A DNA stretch of 53,024 bases from Coriobacteriia bacterium (GCA_030526515.1 JAUNCQ010000009.1:1-53024); one strand, 5' to 3'. Numbered from the stretch's first letter, positions 1-10,576 are shown. Notes: generated by a model from the sequence alone, not told the origin. Numbers and translations are program-made.

Positions 1-804
1 GTTGCCCTGGCCGTGGCTGCTGCGGGCGCTGCTTCGGTATCTGCTGGTGCGGATATGCGACACGTACGGTGGTATCCGCTGGCCAAGTTCGGCCCCGTTG
101 CCGTCTTCGACCAGAAGACGGAGGAGGGGGAGCGCGTGCGCGTGCTTTCCCAGGGAGGTGTGTACCAGAGCGCCAGCTACGTGGACCCCGACCGTCGCTT
201 CGACCTGGCGTTCGAGTACTACCGCGCCTTCGACCATGTTTTTGATGACGAAAGCCCCGAGAATCACCGCAGGCGCATGCTCATGCTGGGCGGCGGCGGG
301 TACGCCTACCCCAAGCACGTGATCAGTCGCTATTCGGATGCTTCCATGGACGTGGTGGAGGTCGATCCCCTGATCACGCGCATTGCTCGAAAGCACTTCT
401 TCTTGAACGAGCTCATGGATTCATACGGCACCGACCGGCTGAACCTGGTCTGCGCTGATGCCAGGGCGTACCTGATGGGCGCCTGCGGCATGGACTACGA
501 TGTGATCATCAACGACTGCTTCGCCGGGTGCGACCCCTCTGGCGGTCAGGACGACCATGAGATGTGCGAGCTGGCCCTGAGGGCCCTGCGCGACGGCGGC
601 CTGTACGTGCTGAACGTGGTAGACGAGGACGGCGCCTACGGCGACGAGGTGGAGCAGGCGGTGGAGCTGCTGTACTCCGTGTTCGGCCATGCCTACGTAA
701 TCCCGTGTCCTGACTCTGAATTCGGTGGAGCGGACAACGTCATGGTCGTGGCCAGCAGCCGGCCCTGCGTCCTGGGCGGCGTGGAGTGGGCCCAGCTGGG
801 GTAG
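1..804 (+). CDS. Spermidine-synthase-like SAM-fold protein, possibly 5' truncated by the window edge
   Basis: The reading frame is open from base 1 to a TAG at 802-804. The first in-frame ATG is at 55; a GTG lies at 13. The protein has a Rossmann methyltransferase core: a glycine-rich SAM loop (LMLGGGGYAYP, about residue 100), the acidic motif VVEVDP and a YDVIINDCFAG segment. These are hallmarks of the spermidine/spermine synthase superfamily. The GGGGYAYP variant, rather than GGGDGG, is typical of family members annotated only as spermidine synthase-like, so aminopropyltransferase activity is not shown. The Ala/Val-rich residues before the ATG at 55 could be the end of a membrane helix of a longer fused protein or simply a non-translated lead-in. 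The fold is secure; start and substrate are uncertain. Confidence 0.75.
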   Translation, partial: VALAVAAAGAASVSAGADMRHVRWYPLAKFGPVAVFDQKTEEGERVRVLSQGGVYQSASYVDPDRRFDLAFEYYRAFDHVFDDESPENHRRRMLMLGGGGYAYPKHVISRYSDASMDVVEVDPLITRIARKHFFLNELMDSYGTDRLNLVCADARAYLMGACGMDYDVIINDCFAGCDPSGGQDDHEMCELALRALRDGGLYVLNVVDEDGAYGDEVEQAVELLYSVFGHAYVIPCPDSEFGGADNVMVVASSRPCVLGGVEWAQLG

Positions 805-902
805 CGCAGGCATCCTTTCGCCCTGATGTAGGGGCGCCTTGGTTTCAAAATGAGGAAATGTTGGCCGAAAACAACCATAAATGGGTAAACTACGGTTAGT
901 TA

Positions 903-924
903 TTCGCATTTTTACCGATGCGAA
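903..924. promoter_or_regulatory. Inverted repeat upstream of the amino-acid importer
   Basis: TTCGCAT at 903-909 is mirrored exactly by ATGCGAA at 918-924 with an 8-nt spacer. It sits 30 nt before the lipoprotein gene and just after a weak promoter-like TAAACT at 896-901. It could be an operator or an RNA hairpin at the 5' end of the transcript. No regulator can be assigned. Confidence 0.4.
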
Positions 925-954
925 GGTATTGGGAAGGAAACAGAGGGGAACATC

Positions 955-1782
955 ATGAAGATTTCCAAGAAGATCCTGGCCGTGGGCTCCTGCGCTGCGC
1001 TGCTGTGCGGTTGCCTGGCCCTGACCGCCTGCGGTGGCGGCAACGCTGACAACGGCGCTCAGAAGCCCGCTGCCAACGACACCCCGAAGGCTGCTGACTA
1101 CAAGCTGCTGACCGAGGGCACCATCACCGTGGCAACCAGCGCCGACTACCCGCCCATGGAGTACATGGACGGCGACGAGATCAAGGGCTTCGACCCGGCT
1201 CTGATGCAGGAGATCGGCGATCGCCTGGGCCTGAAGATCGAGCTGAAGAACCAGGCCTTCGACTCCCTGGTCACCGCTGTTGCCGGCGGCTCCTCCTGTG
1301 ACGTGGCCATCAGCGCCATCACCATCGACGACGAGCGCGCCGAGCAGGTCGACTTCTCCGAGTCTTACTACGATTCCAACCTGGCAATCGTGGTCATGGC
1401 TGACTCCAAGTTCGAGAAGAAGGGCGAAATGAACTCCGACGAGGTCGCCGTGGGCGCCCAGTCCGGTTCCTCCGGCGAGGCTTGGGCCAAGGAGAACCTG
1501 AAGAAGGCCGGCTACACTCCCTACCAGGAGACCCCGGACCTGCTGCAGGCCCTGCGCACCGGCAAGATCGACTGCGCTGTGTACGATGATCCGGTCGCCC
1601 AGGCTCACGTTGCCGGCGAGTACAAGGACATGCGCATCCTTGACGTCATCCCCACCGGCGAGCAGTACGGCATCATCGTCAACAAGGACAACGCCGCTCT
1701 GACCGAGGCCATCAACGGCGCTCTGAAGGAGATCAAGGACGACGGCACCTACGCCAAGCTGGTCAAGAAGTATCTGGCATAG
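955..1782 (+). CDS. Polar amino-acid ABC transporter substrate-binding lipoprotein
   Basis: This is the solute receptor of an amino-acid ABC importer, anchored outside the membrane. The N-terminus (MKISKKILAVGSCAALL) is a Sec signal peptide ending in the lipobox LTAC, with Cys26 the lipidation site, followed by a Gly/Asn-rich linker. The mature part is a PBP type 2 (SBP_bac_3) domain, with TITVATSADYPPMEY at its start and the typical DVAISAITIDDERAEQVDFS segment. At 275 residues it has the usual family length. The ATG follows GGAAGGAAACAGAGGGG. The permease and ATPase genes follow directly, separated by a hairpin terminator that probably lets the receptor be made in excess. The exact amino acid cannot be told from sequence. 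Confidence 0.9.
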   Translation: MKISKKILAVGSCAALLCGCLALTACGGGNADNGAQKPAANDTPKAADYKLLTEGTITVATSADYPPMEYMDGDEIKGFDPALMQEIGDRLGLKIELKNQAFDSLVTAVAGGSSCDVAISAITIDDERAEQVDFSESYYDSNLAIVVMADSKFEKKGEMNSDEVAVGAQSGSSGEAWAKENLKKAGYTPYQETPDLLQALRTGKIDCAVYDDPVAQAHVAGEYKDMRILDVIPTGEQYGIIVNKDNAALTEAINGALKEIKDDGTYAKLVKKYLA

Positions 1783-1806
1783 TCGTAGCCGACACATAGG
1801 CGATTT

Positions 1807-1840
1807 GAAGGACCGTCCATGGGGCGGTCCTTCTTTTTTT
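1807..1840 (+). terminator. Intrinsic terminator or attenuator between receptor and permease genes
   Basis: GAAGGACCG (1807-1815) pairs with CGGTCCTTC (1825-1833), followed by a run of T to 1840. Because the permease and ATPase of the same importer lie downstream without an obvious new promoter, this is probably a partial terminator that sets subunit ratios. Confidence 0.8.
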
Positions 1841-1908
1841 GCGGAAATGGCTTATAATGAGGCGCTCTTTTTATAAGTTTTCTGTGTAGAACAAGGGGAA
1901 TGTGAAAA

Positions 1909-3288
1909 ATGGCTGATTCGCTCAAGGACGTGCTGAAGCGCATGCTCCTAACGGCCCTTTCGCTGTCCTTGGTGATCACGTTCGTGCCCATGCTGGCCGG
2001 CGCGCTCACCCAGGACGTGACGACCGCGAAGGGGAACGAGACCTCCACGGGCAACGTGCTCGGCGGCATGCCGACCCGCGTGACCTGGGAGTCGGTCGTC
2101 GACAAGGGCGAGTCCGTGAAGTCCATCACGGTTCAGTTCCCGGAGGGCTCTGACCTGACCTCGGAGACCACGGCGCGCCTGACGGTGCTCAACGGCGTTG
2201 AGCGTCTTGAGGTGGACGCCGAGCCGGTCATCGACACGGAGGGCGAAAACGTCACCGTTGATTTCGCCCAGCCGCTGGAAGCGGGCCTGCGCGTGCGCAT
2301 TGAGACCTACAACGCCTGCCTGCCCAACGTCAGCGGCGAGGTGACCCTGTCCGGCACCTACACCCGCGACAACGGCGAGGTGGAGCAGCTGCCCGAGTCC
2401 CCGTCCATCGAGGTGACCCAGGCGTCCCTGGCCCAGAAGATCGTGAGCTGGATGGATGAGCAGCCCTTCATCGAGGCATGGAACTCCGTGACCGTCCTGC
2501 GCCTGTTCCTGGAGCCGCAGCTGATCGTGTCCTCCATCCCCACGGTGTTCACCGGCTGGCTGATCTCCCTGGCCCTGGTCCTGGTGGGCTTCCCGCTGGC
2601 CATCCCCATTGGCCTGGCAAGCGCCTTCATGAAGATCAGCCGCTCCCGCGTCATGCACGTCCTGGCGGCCATCTACACCGGCGTGGTCCGCGGCACCCCG
2701 CTGTTCCTGCAGATCTACATTGCCTTCTTCGGCCTGCCGCTGATGGGCATCAACCTGAACGAGTACTTGCTTGCGGTCCTGGTCATGGCCTTCAACTCCG
2801 GCGCCTACATGTGCGAGATCCTGCGCGCCGGCATCCAGTCCATCCCCAAGGGCCAGTTCGAGGCGTCCCGCTCCCTGGGCATGACCCAGGCCCAGACCAT
2901 GTTCAGCGTGATCATCCCGCAGACCATCCGCCGTGTGATCCCGACCATGACCTCCGAGTTCATCCTGCTGTACAAGGACACGTCCCTGCTGGCAGCCGTT
3001 GGCGTCATGGAGCTCATGCTCTACTCCCGCTCCGTCGTGGCGCTTACCGGCAACATGACGCCCTACATCGTGGCGGCGTTCTTCTACCTGATCGTGACCC
3101 TGCCGCTGATCCGCGTGGTCACCATGCTGGAGGACCGCCTTGCCCTTGCCGATAACGGCGGCGGCGCCCCCAAGCCCAAGGCCAAGCGCAAGGGTCTGTT
3201 CGGCGGGGCGAAGAAGAAGGCGGCCGTGGCCGCCGAGCCTGCGGCTGAAGGCCAGTCCGCCGAGGAGAAGGGAGCCGACCGTGACTAG
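1909..3288 (+). CDS. Amino-acid ABC transporter permease with N-terminal extracytoplasmic domain
   Basis: Permease of a polar amino-acid importer (HisM/GlnP family). The C-terminal half (about residues 200-430) has the membrane-spanning BPD_transp_1 domain with the EAA loop [17 protein letters not shown], which docks on the ATPase. The N-terminal half is unusual. A first membrane helix (about residues 10-32) is followed by some 135 residues that look like an exported beta-rich domain ([35 protein letters not shown]), then the amphipathic start of the permease. Ordinary permeases of this family are about 220-280 residues, against 459 here. The C-terminus is a Lys/Ala/Glu-rich tail of about 35 residues. 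The stop overlaps the GTG start of the ATPase gene by 8 nt, implying translational coupling. Confidence 0.88.
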   Translation: MADSLKDVLKRMLLTALSLSLVITFVPMLAGALTQDVTTAKGNETSTGNVLGGMPTRVTWESVVDKGESVKSITVQFPEGSDLTSETTARLTVLNGVERLEVDAEPVIDTEGENVTVDFAQPLEAGLRVRIETYNACLPNVSGEVTLSGTYTRDNGEVEQLPESPSIEVTQASLAQKIVSWMDEQPFIEAWNSVTVLRLFLEPQLIVSSIPTVFTGWLISLALVLVGFPLAIPIGLASAFMKISRSRVMHVLAAIYTGVVRGTPLFLQIYIAFFGLPLMGINLNEYLLAVLVMAFNSGAYMCEILRAGIQSIPKGQFEASRSLGMTQAQTMFSVIIPQTIRRVIPTMTSEFILLYKDTSLLAAVGVMELMLYSRSVVALTGNMTPYIVAAFFYLIVTLPLIRVVTMLEDRLALADNGGGAPKPKAKRKGLFGGAKKKAAVAAEPAAEGQSAEEKGADRD

Positions 3289-4021
3289 CAGCGAATCCAT
3301 GGTGAGCATCCAGCACCTGCACAAGGCCTTCGGCGACAACGTGGTCCTGAAGGACGTGAACATTGAGATCAAGAAGGGCGAGGTCGTGGTCGTGCTGGGC
3401 CCCTCCGGTTCCGGCAAGTCCACCATGCTGCGGTGCATCAACCTGCTTGAGAAGCCTACCGGCGGCCACATCTTCATCGAGGGCAAGGAGATCACCGACC
3501 CCAAGGTGAACGTGGACAAGCTCCGCGAGCACGTGGGCATGGTGTTCCAGCAGTTCAACCTGTTCCCGCACCTTTCGGCCAAGAAGAACGTCATGCTTGC
3601 CCAGCGCAAGGTCCTGAAGCGTTCCAAGGAGGAGGCCGAGCGCATTGCTCTGGAGCAGCTGGAGCGCGTGGGCCTGGCCGAGCGCGCGGACTACATGCCG
3701 TCCCAGCTGTCCGGCGGCCAGCAGCAGCGCGTAGCCATTGCCCGCGCCCTGGCCATGAACCCCCATGTGATGCTGTTCGACGAGGCCACCAGCGCCCTTG
3801 ACCCGGAGCTGGTCCGCGGCGTCCTGGACGTCATGCGCAGCCTGGCTGAGGCGGGCATGACCATGGTGGTGGTCACCCACGAGATGGGCTTTGCCCGCGA
3901 GGTGGCCGACCGCGTGATCTTCATGGAAGGCGGCGTGGTCGTTGAGGACGGCACCCCGGAGCAGGTCTTCGACCATCCCAAGTCCGAGCGCACCAAGGAC
4001 TTCCTGGGCCATATCAAGTAG
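3281..4021 (+). CDS. Amino-acid ABC transporter ATP-binding protein (GlnQ type)
   Basis: Cytoplasmic ATPase that drives the importer encoded just upstream. It has Walker A GPSGSGKS, the Q-loop segment [12 protein letters not shown], signature LSGGQQQR, Walker [13 protein letters not shown] and the switch His in VVTHEMGFA. The length (246 residues) is standard for GlnQ/HisP. I place the start at GTG 3281, 8 nt inside the permease gene, because GAGAAGGGA at 3264-3272 gives a good ribosome site at correct spacing; ATG 3299 is the alternative. It is probably the last gene of the unit, since a strong hairpin lies at 4060-4095. Confidence 0.92.
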   Translation: MTSSESMVSIQHLHKAFGDNVVLKDVNIEIKKGEVVVVLGPSGSGKSTMLRCINLLEKPTGGHIFIEGKEITDPKVNVDKLREHVGMVFQQFNLFPHLSAKKNVMLAQRKVLKRSKEEAERIALEQLERVGLAERADYMPSQLSGGQQQRVAIARALAMNPHVMLFDEATSALDPELVRGVLDVMRSLAEAGMTMVVVTHEMGFAREVADRVIFMEGGVVVEDGTPEQVFDHPKSERTKDFLGHIK

Positions 4022-4059
4022 CTTTCATCAAGGAGCTTTCGCCCTGAAGAGGCTGAGCA

Positions 4060-4101
4060 TGCCGCCCGTTGGGTTCCCCGGACCCGCGGGCGGCATTTTG
4101 T
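4060..4101 (+). terminator. Terminator after the amino-acid importer
   Basis: TGCCGCCCG (4060-4068) pairs with CGGGCGGCA (4087-4095) with an inner GGGT/ACCC stem, followed by TTTTGTT. A copy of TTTCGCCC lies just upstream at 4037. From here to 4293 I see only the trigger-factor leader, with no clear promoter. Confidence 0.75.
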
Positions 4102-4293
4102 TGCCCTGGGGACCTGTTTGGTATAACCTTTCAGAGATTGACTAAATGTGCGATAATTTACGGCTAGCGCGTTTGGGCAAGGGCGCATGCAGCGGTTCAT
4201 CCGCGGGCACTGCTGCCTGGAGGCGCGAGCGCTGTTGCGCAAGCGCGCTGGTGTATGCCGTAAGGCACGTGTAAGAACTATTGGAGGATATAA

Positions 4294-5604
4294 GTGGAGA
4301 CTAACGTTAAGACTCTCGAGGGCAACCGCGTTGAGATCACCGTGACCATCGAGGCCAAGGAGATCAACGACCGCATCGCCAAGCAGTACCGCACCTTCGC
4401 CCGTCAGTACAACTTCCCGGGCTTCCGCAAGGGCAAGGCACCTCGTCCCGTGATCGACAGCCTGCTGGGCCCCGAGGCCGCTCGCGCTGCCGTCACCGAC
4501 GACCTGGTCAACGACACCTTCCCCATGGCCCTGGACGACACGGGCCTGTCCACCGTGGGCCAGCCCGAGTTCGGCCAGATCGACCTGGTCGAGGCCGGCA
4601 AGGACTACAGCTACACGCTGACCATCGGCGTGGTCCCCACCTATGAGCTGAACAGCTACGATAACGTCGAGATCAAGATGCCCGAGGAGGGCGCTACCGA
4701 CGCCGAGATCGACGACCAGCTCGAGGTGACCACCGCATTCTACGTCACCTACGAGAACGCTCGCGCCAACACCAAGGTGAAGAAGGACTCCTATGTGGAC
4801 CTGACCATCTCCGCCAAGGACATGCAGGGCGAGGCCGTGGAGGCCGTTGCCATGACCGAGCAGCGTTATCGCATGGGCGGCGGCCAGCTGCCCGAGGAGT
4901 TCGACGCTGAGGTCCTGGGCATGAAGAAGGGCGAGACCAAGGAGTTCAACCTGGTCATCCCCGTGGACAAGCCCGGTTCCCTGGCTGCCGACCTGGCTGG
5001 CAAGGAGCTCACCTTCTCCGTCGAGTGCGGCGCTGTGAAGAAGGAGGTCAAGCCCGAGGTCACCGACGAGTGGGTCAAGACCACCTTCGGCTTCGACACC
5101 GTCGAGGACCTGCGCAAGCGCCTGGGCGAGTCCATCGCCGAGCAGAAGGCACAGGTGCTGCCGCGTCTGCGCGAGGACCAGTGCCTGAGCGCCCTGGCCG
5201 AGCGCCTGGAGGGCGAGCCCACCGACGCCATGGTCGAGGACACCGAGTCCAACCTGCTGTCCGAGTTCTTCACCCAGCTGCAGCGTCAGGGCATGACCTT
5301 CGACGGTTACCTGGCACAGCAGGGCATTGACGCCGACAAGTTCAAGGAGGACGTCAAGGCCCAGGCCAAGCAGATGACCGCTGAGAACCTGGCCCTGGAT
5401 GCATGGGCACGTCACTTCGAGATCGTGGCCACCGAGGAGGAGGTCATGGACGAGTTCCGTGGCGCTGGCGTAGAGGATCCGAAGGCCGCTTACGAGGAGT
5501 GGCGCAAGAACGGTCGCCTGTACCTGATCCGCGAGGGCATCGTCCGCCAGAAGGCCGCCGACGCCGTCATGGAGAACGCCATCGTTACCCCGCTCGAGGA
5601 TTAA
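4294..5604 (+). CDS. tig: Trigger factor, ribosome-associated chaperone and peptidyl-prolyl isomerase
   Basis: Binds the ribosome exit site and protects nascent chains. The N-terminal ribosome-binding domain carries the signature GFRKGKAP (about residues 45-52). A FKBP-type isomerase domain follows at about residues 155-245 (DSYVDLTISAKD, then GMKKGETKEFNLVIP). The remainder is the helical C-terminal chaperone domain. At 436 residues it has the normal length. The GTG start at 4294 is supported by GGAGGA at 4283-4288. It heads the usual tig-clpP-clpX block. A 12-bp hairpin without a T-run separates it from clpP. Confidence 0.96.
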   Translation: METNVKTLEGNRVEITVTIEAKEINDRIAKQYRTFARQYNFPGFRKGKAPRPVIDSLLGPEAARAAVTDDLVNDTFPMALDDTGLSTVGQPEFGQIDLVEAGKDYSYTLTIGVVPTYELNSYDNVEIKMPEEGATDAEIDDQLEVTTAFYVTYENARANTKVKKDSYVDLTISAKDMQGEAVEAVAMTEQRYRMGGGQLPEEFDAEVLGMKKGETKEFNLVIPVDKPGSLAADLAGKELTFSVECGAVKKEVKPEVTDEWVKTTFGFDTVEDLRKRLGESIAEQKAQVLPRLREDQCLSALAERLEGEPTDAMVEDTESNLLSEFFTQLQRQGMTFDGYLAQQGIDADKFKEDVKAQAKQMTAENLALDAWARHFEIVATEEEVMDEFRGAGVEDPKAAYEEWRKNGRLYLIREGIVRQKAADAVMENAIVTPLED

Positions 5605-5658
5605 TTCCCGAAAAGGTGAAACGGGGCGCATCCGTGCTCTAAGGAACTTGTATGTATT

Positions 5659-5692
5659 GCACGGTCCGTCTTGCTTGCAGGGCGGACCGTGC
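5659..5692 (+). terminator. Hairpin between tig and clpP
   Basis: GCACGGTCCGTC (5659-5670) pairs with GGCGGACCGTGC (5681-5692), with one mismatch near the loop. No U-tract follows (TTCATCATG), so it may be a weak terminator, an mRNA stabiliser or a processing site rather than a strong intrinsic terminator. Confidence 0.5.
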
Positions 5693-5718
5693 TTCATCAT
5701 GGGAGCGTGAAACAAACC

Positions 5719-5732
5719 TTTCGCGCGTGAAA
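5719..5732. promoter_or_regulatory. Near-palindrome upstream of clpP, candidate stress-regulator operator
   Basis: TTTCGCGCGTGAAA is a 14-nt near-perfect palindrome ending 11 nt before the clpP ATG. Actinobacterial clp genes are often controlled by ClgR, whose sites contain TTCGC and GCGAA half-sites, and this element resembles but does not match that consensus. Confidence 0.35.
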
Positions 5733-5743
5733 GAAGGTAGCCA

Positions 5744-6391
5744 ATGAGCTTTCAGCTTGCATCGACGGGCATCGTGACCCCGTCCAATCCCCAGAACGCC
5801 CTGATCCCGTACGTCATCGAGCAGTCTCCCCGCGGTGAGCGCAGCTACGACATCTACTCCCGCCTGCTCAACGACCGCATCATCTTCCTGGGCGAGCAGA
5901 TCGACGACAACGTGGCCAACTCCGTGGTGGCCCAGCTGCTGCACCTGGAGAGCGCTGATCCTGAGAAGGACATCAGCCTGTACATCAACTCCCCGGGCGG
6001 CTCCGTCACTGCCGGCCTGGCCATCCTGGACACCATGAACTTCATCAAGCCCGACGTGTCCACCGTGTGCATTGGCTGCTGCGCCTCCATGGCCGCCGTG
6101 CTGCTTTCCAGCGGCGCCAAGGGCAAGCGCTACTGCCTGCCCAACTCCATGGTCCTGATCCATCAGCCGCTGGGCGGTGCGCAGGGTCAGCAGACCGAGA
6201 TTCAGATTGTGGCCGACTTCATGAAGAAGACCCGCCTGCAGCTGAACAAGATCCTGTCCGACAACACCGGCCAGGACATGGAGACCATCATGCGCGACAC
6301 CGAGCGCGACAACTACATGACCGCTGAGGAAGCGCTGGCCTACGGCCTGGTCGACAAGATCACGGCAACCCATGGCGCTTCTGCCGAGTAG
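5744..6391 (+). CDS. clpP: ATP-dependent Clp protease proteolytic subunit
   Basis: Serine peptidase that forms the tetradecameric chamber of the Clp protease. Catalytic Ser115 lies in GCCASMAAV and His140 in LIHQPLGG. The acidic partner lies in the RDTERDN stretch (185-190; Asp189 by spacing to E. coli ClpP). The oligomer signature [11 protein letters not shown] is present. At 215 residues it has the normal length, with a short N-terminal propeptide-like segment. clpX starts 17 nt downstream, so protease and unfoldase are co-expressed. Confidence 0.97.
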   Translation: MSFQLASTGIVTPSNPQNALIPYVIEQSPRGERSYDIYSRLLNDRIIFLGEQIDDNVANSVVAQLLHLESADPEKDISLYINSPGGSVTAGLAILDTMNFIKPDVSTVCIGCCASMAAVLLSSGAKGKRYCLPNSMVLIHQPLGGAQGQQTEIQIVADFMKKTRLQLNKILSDNTGQDMETIMRDTERDNYMTAEEALAYGLVDKITATHGASAE

Positions 6392-6408
6392 AGGACTGCT
6401 TCATACCT

Positions 6409-7896
6409 ATGGCAAACGAACGTGACACCTTTTCCCCGCGGGGGAACGGCATAACCTGCGCCTTCTGCGGCAAGGAGCCCCAGGAGGTTGCCGCCATGGT
6501 CCAGGGCCCCAAGGGCGTCAACATCTGCGACGAGTGCATTTCCATCTGCGCCGACGCCATGATGCGCGACCTGGGCTTCAACCCGGTGCTGCAGAACATG
6601 ATGTCCATGAACGACTTCGACGAGCGCTCCTCTCGCCCCGGCGGCTACGTGGACCTGGATGGCTCCTACGTTCCGGGCGAAGGCTTCGTCCCCGGTGATT
6701 CCGAGGACGGCATCGACGCTGCCTCCATCCTGGGCAACCTGCCCACGCCCCATCAGCTCTACGAGCTGCTGGGCGAGCACGTGGTGGGCCAGGACCAGGC
6801 GAAGCGCGCCCTGTCCGTGGCCGTGTACAACCACTACAAGCGCATCCAGCTGGGCCAGGACGCCAGCTCCGACGACGTTGAGCTGGCCAAGAGCAACATC
6901 ATGCTGCTGGGCCCCACCGGTTCCGGCAAGACGCTGCTGGCCCAAACGCTGGCCCGTTCCCTGAAGGTTCCCTTCGCCATTGCGGACGCCACCACCTTGA
7001 CCGAGGCCGGCTACGTGGGCGAGGACGTGGAGAACATCCTGCTGAAGCTGATCACCGCGGCGGACTTCGACATCCCCCGTGCCCAGATCGGCATCATCTA
7101 CATCGATGAGATCGACAAGATCGCCCGCAAGGCCGAGAACCTGTCCATCACCCGTGACGTTTCCGGCGAGGGCGTCCAGCAGGCGCTGCTGAAGATCGTC
7201 GAGGGCACCGAGGCCAGCGTGCCTCCCCAGGGCGGTCGCAAGCATCCGCAGCAGGAGCTCATCCACATCGACACCACGAACATCCTGTTCATCTTGGGCG
7301 GCGCCTTCGTGGGCCTGGCCGACATCGTTGCCCAGCGCGTGGGCAAGCACGGCCTGGGCTTCAACGTGGACATCCCGTCTTCCAAGAAGCAGGCCGAGGC
7401 CGAGCTGCTGGCCCAGGTCCTGCCCGAGGACCTGAACAAGTTCGGCATGATCCCCGAGTTCGTGGGCCGCATCCCGGTCATCACGTCCCTGGACGAGCTG
7501 AGCGAGGACGACCTGGTCCGCATCCTGACCGAGCCCAAGAGCGCCCTGGTCAAGCAGTACCGCAAGATGCTCTCCTTCGAGAACTGCGAGCTGCACATGG
7601 AGGAGGACGCCCTGCGCGCCATCGCCCATGAGGCCGTCGAGCACGGCACCGGCGCCCGTGGCCTGCGCTCCATCTGCGAGCGCGTGCTCCAGGACGTCAT
7701 GTACGACCTTCCGGAGATGGAGGGTCCGTCCCGCGTATGCATCCGCGCGGAGCACATCACGGGCCAGGAAAAGCCCGTCATCGAGCCGCTGGAGGAGGAC
7801 GACGCCCCGCGTGGCGCCCATGCCGCCCCGGCCAAGGATGCAGTTGAGGAACCGGCGGCCCCCGAGGACGCCCCTGCAAGCGAGGAGACCGAATAA
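6409..7896 (+). CDS. clpX: ATP-dependent Clp protease ATP-binding subunit ClpX
   Basis: AAA+ unfoldase that feeds substrates to ClpP. The N-terminal zinc-binding domain has Cys17, Cys20, Cys40 and Cys43 (CAFC and CDEC pairs). Walker A is GPTGSGKT at about 168-175, Walker B is [10 protein letters not shown], and the C-terminal D2-small domain has [13 protein letters not shown]. The last 30 or so residues form an Ala/Pro/Glu-rich tail not seen in the compact E. coli protein (495 versus about 424 residues); the region between zinc finger and AAA+ core is also somewhat longer. Its TAA overlaps the valS ATG by one base. Confidence 0.97.
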   Translation: MANERDTFSPRGNGITCAFCGKEPQEVAAMVQGPKGVNICDECISICADAMMRDLGFNPVLQNMMSMNDFDERSSRPGGYVDLDGSYVPGEGFVPGDSEDGIDAASILGNLPTPHQLYELLGEHVVGQDQAKRALSVAVYNHYKRIQLGQDASSDDVELAKSNIMLLGPTGSGKTLLAQTLARSLKVPFAIADATTLTEAGYVGEDVENILLKLITAADFDIPRAQIGIIYIDEIDKIARKAENLSITRDVSGEGVQQALLKIVEGTEASVPPQGGRKHPQQELIHIDTTNILFILGGAFVGLADIVAQRVGKHGLGFNVDIPSSKKQAEAELLAQVLPEDLNKFGMIPEFVGRIPVITSLDELSEDDLVRILTEPKSALVKQYRKMLSFENCELHMEEDALRAIAHEAVEHGTGARGLRSICERVLQDVMYDLPEMEGPSRVCIRAEHITGQEKPVIEPLEEDDAPRGAHAAPAKDAVEEPAAPEDAPASEETE

Positions 7897-10562
7897 TGGC
7901 ACAGGACAACACGCCTAAGAAGGTTGACTACGACTTCGCCGCGCATGAGAAGCCGATCTTCGACGCCTGGAAGGAAGCTGGCTATTTCCAGCGCACCCCG
8001 GGCTTCGGTGAGCATGCGGGCGAAAGCTACACCATCGTCATTCCGCCGCCGAACATCACCGGCGTGCTGCATATGGGCCATGCCCTGAACGACACCATCC
8101 AGGATGCCTGCATCCGCCGTGCCCGCATGCGCGGCTACCAGACCCGTTGGATCCTGGGTACCGACCATGCCGGCATCGCCACCCAGACCAAGGTGGACAA
8201 GCACCTGCAGGAGCAGGGCATCAACCGCCGCGAGATCGGCCGCGAGAAGTTCATCGAGGCCTGCCAGGAATGGCGCAAGGAGTACGGCACCACCATCGTG
8301 AACCAGATCAGCACCATGGGCTGCTCCTGCGACTACGATGACGAGCAGTTCACCATGAGCCCGGAGTTCTCCAAGGCCGTGCGCAAGGTGTTCGCGGACT
8401 GGTACCACGACGACCTGATCTACCGCGGCAAGCGTATCGTGAACTGGTGCCCCCACTGCACCACCGCCATTGCTGACGACGAGGCCGAGTACGAGGATGA
8501 GGCAGGCCATCTGTGGTACCTGCGCTACCCGCTGACGGAGCCCGTCGACGGGCGCGAGTACCTGATCGTGGCCACCACCCGTCCCGAGACCATGCTCGGC
8601 GACACCGGCGTGGCTGTTTCGCCTCAGGACGAGCGCTACAAGGACCTGGTGGGCAAGACCGTCATGCTCCCCATCGTGAACCGCGAGATTCCCATCTTCA
8701 GCGACTTCTACGTTGACAAGGAGTTCGGCACGGGCTGCGTCAAGACCACCCCGGCCCATGACCCTAACGACTTCGCCATGGGCGAGCGCCATGACCTGCC
8801 CAAGATCAACATCTTCGACGAGACCGCCCATGTGGTGGAGGGATATGGCAAGTTCACCGGCATGAGCCGCGAGGAGTGCCGTGAGGCCGTGGTGGCTGAG
8901 TTCGAGGCCCTGGGTCTGCTGGATCACGTCGAGGACCACGACCACTCCGTCATGCACTGCTACCGCTGCCACAACAAGCTGGAGCCCTGGCTTTCCGAGC
9001 AGTGGTTCGTGGCCGTGGACAAGCTGAAGGTCGCTGCCGCCGAGGCCGTCAAGTCCGGCGAGATCAAGTTCTATCCCGAGCGCTGGTCCCAGGTGTACCT
9101 GGACTGGATGGAGAACCTGAAGGACTGGTGCATCAGCCGTCAGCTGTGGTGGGGTCACCGCATCCCCATGTACTACTGCGACGAGTGCGGTTGGGAAGAT
9201 GCTTCCGTGGAGGGCGTGGACACCTGCCCGAAGTGCGGCGCTGCCACCCGTCAGGACGAAGACGTGCTGGACACCTGGTTCAGCAGCCAGCTGTGGCCCT
9301 TCGCCACCCAGGGCTGGGCTGACGCCGGCATGGAGTCCCCGGACCTGGCAAAGCACTATCCCACCCAGGTGCTGTCCACCGCTCGCGACATCATGGGCCT
9401 GTGGGTCGCCCGCATGGTCATGTCCTCCGAGTACTGCACGGGCCAGATCCCGTTCAAGGACGTCATCATCCACCCGACGGTCATGGCTGCCGACGGCAAG
9501 CCCATGTCCAAGAGCCGTGGCAATGGCGTCGATCCGGTGAAGCTGATGAAGGACTACGGCGCCGACGGCATGCGCTTCGGCCTGCTCATGCAGGTGACCG
9601 GCGCCCAGGCCATGCGCTTCAACGAGAAGAAGCTGGAGAGCAGCCGCAACTTCGCCAACAAGATCCGCAATGCCGCACGCTTCGTGGGCATGAACCTGGA
9701 CGGCTTCGAGCCGGGCGAGCCCGTGCCCTCCACGCCGGCAGACAAGTGGATCTTCAGCCGCCTGGCAAGCCTGGTGGAGCGCCTTGACGCTGCCTACGAG
9801 TCCTATGAGTTCGGCGAGATCACCCGCGAGCTGTATGCGTTCTTCTGGAACGAGTTCTGCGACTGGTACATCGAGTTCAGCAAGAGCCGCCTGGCCTCCG
9901 ACGGTCCCGACCGCCTGGCCTGCCAGCGCAACCTGGTCTTCGTCCTTGACCAGGCACTGCGCCTGCTGCACCCGATCATGCCCTTCGTCACCGAGGAGAT
10001 CTACCAGGAGCTGCCGGTGAAGGAGACCGAGCACCTGATCGTGGCATCCTGGCCCAACGCCCAGGAGCTGGCCAAGTACAAGGATCCCCAGTCCGAGCGC
10101 GCCATCACCCTGGTGACCGAGGCTGTTTCCGCGGTCCGCTCCACCCGTTCCCGCTACGGCATCTCCCCGAAGCAGGGCATTGCCGTTGCCATCAAGGCAT
10201 CCGCGGAGGACGTGGCGCTGATCGACGAGCAGGCCGGCCTGATCGCCTCCATGGCAAACCTGGACTCCCTGGCTGCCTCCGCTGATGCGGAAAAGCCCGC
10301 CGAGTCCGCCGTGGTCCTGGTGGCTGGCATGGAGGTCTACATTGTCCTGTCCGGCCTGGTGGACTTCGACGCCGAGCGCAAGCGCCTGGAAAAGGAGCAG
10401 GCCAAGGTCCAGAAGGACGTGGACAAGTTCAGCAAGAAGCTGTCCAACCCGGGCTTCCTGGCCAAGGCCGCGCCTGAGGTCGTGGAGAAGGACAAGGCCA
10501 AGCTGGCTTCCCTGGAGGAGCTGCTTGAGCGCCTGACCGCTCAGATCGCCGAGCTGGGCTAG
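7896..10562 (+). CDS. valS: Valyl-tRNA synthetase
   Basis: Class I aminoacyl-tRNA synthetase charging tRNA-Val. The HIGH-type motif is in [15 protein letters not shown] (about residues 49-63) and the KMSKS motif in [13 protein letters not shown] (about 534). Between them lies the CP1 editing domain, including the [13 protein letters not shown] editing motif. Two Cys pairs (YRCH, then CDEC and CPKC) form the zinc-knuckle region. The C-terminal 70 residues are a coiled-coil arm. At 888 residues it has the normal length. It is translationally coupled to clpX by a one-base stop/start overlap. Confidence 0.97.
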   Translation: MAQDNTPKKVDYDFAAHEKPIFDAWKEAGYFQRTPGFGEHAGESYTIVIPPPNITGVLHMGHALNDTIQDACIRRARMRGYQTRWILGTDHAGIATQTKVDKHLQEQGINRREIGREKFIEACQEWRKEYGTTIVNQISTMGCSCDYDDEQFTMSPEFSKAVRKVFADWYHDDLIYRGKRIVNWCPHCTTAIADDEAEYEDEAGHLWYLRYPLTEPVDGREYLIVATTRPETMLGDTGVAVSPQDERYKDLVGKTVMLPIVNREIPIFSDFYVDKEFGTGCVKTTPAHDPNDFAMGERHDLPKINIFDETAHVVEGYGKFTGMSREECREAVVAEFEALGLLDHVEDHDHSVMHCYRCHNKLEPWLSEQWFVAVDKLKVAAAEAVKSGEIKFYPERWSQVYLDWMENLKDWCISRQLWWGHRIPMYYCDECGWEDASVEGVDTCPKCGAATRQDEDVLDTWFSSQLWPFATQGWADAGMESPDLAKHYPTQVLSTARDIMGLWVARMVMSSEYCTGQIPFKDVIIHPTVMAADGKPMSKSRGNGVDPVKLMKDYGADGMRFGLLMQVTGAQAMRFNEKKLESSRNFANKIRNAARFVGMNLDGFEPGEPVPSTPADKWIFSRLASLVERLDAAYESYEFGEITRELYAFFWNEFCDWYIEFSKSRLASDGPDRLACQRNLVFVLDQALRLLHPIMPFVTEEIYQELPVKETEHLIVASWPNAQELAKYKDPQSERAITLVTEAVSAVRSTRSRYGISPKQGIAVAIKASAEDVALIDEQAGLIASMANLDSLAASADAEKPAESAVVLVAGMEVYIVLSGLVDFDAERKRLEKEQAKVQKDVDKFSKKLSNPGFLAKAAPEVVEKDKAKLASLEELLERLTAQIAELG

Positions 10563-10576
10563 TTCCAACAGTCGTG

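Noticed and set aside
4122-4157. TATAAC, TTGACT and GATAAT boxes upstream of tig as a promoter
   Set aside because: No pair has acceptable 15-19-nt spacing with two good hexamers, so no promoter was called.
7098-10568. Very long open frame on the minus strand opposite clpX and valS, and others like it (for example 19311-22934 and 26085-28895)
   Set aside because: They are antisense shadows of well-identified genes created by G+C-rich codon bias; their translations are low-complexity Gly/Leu/His/Val-rich and match no family.
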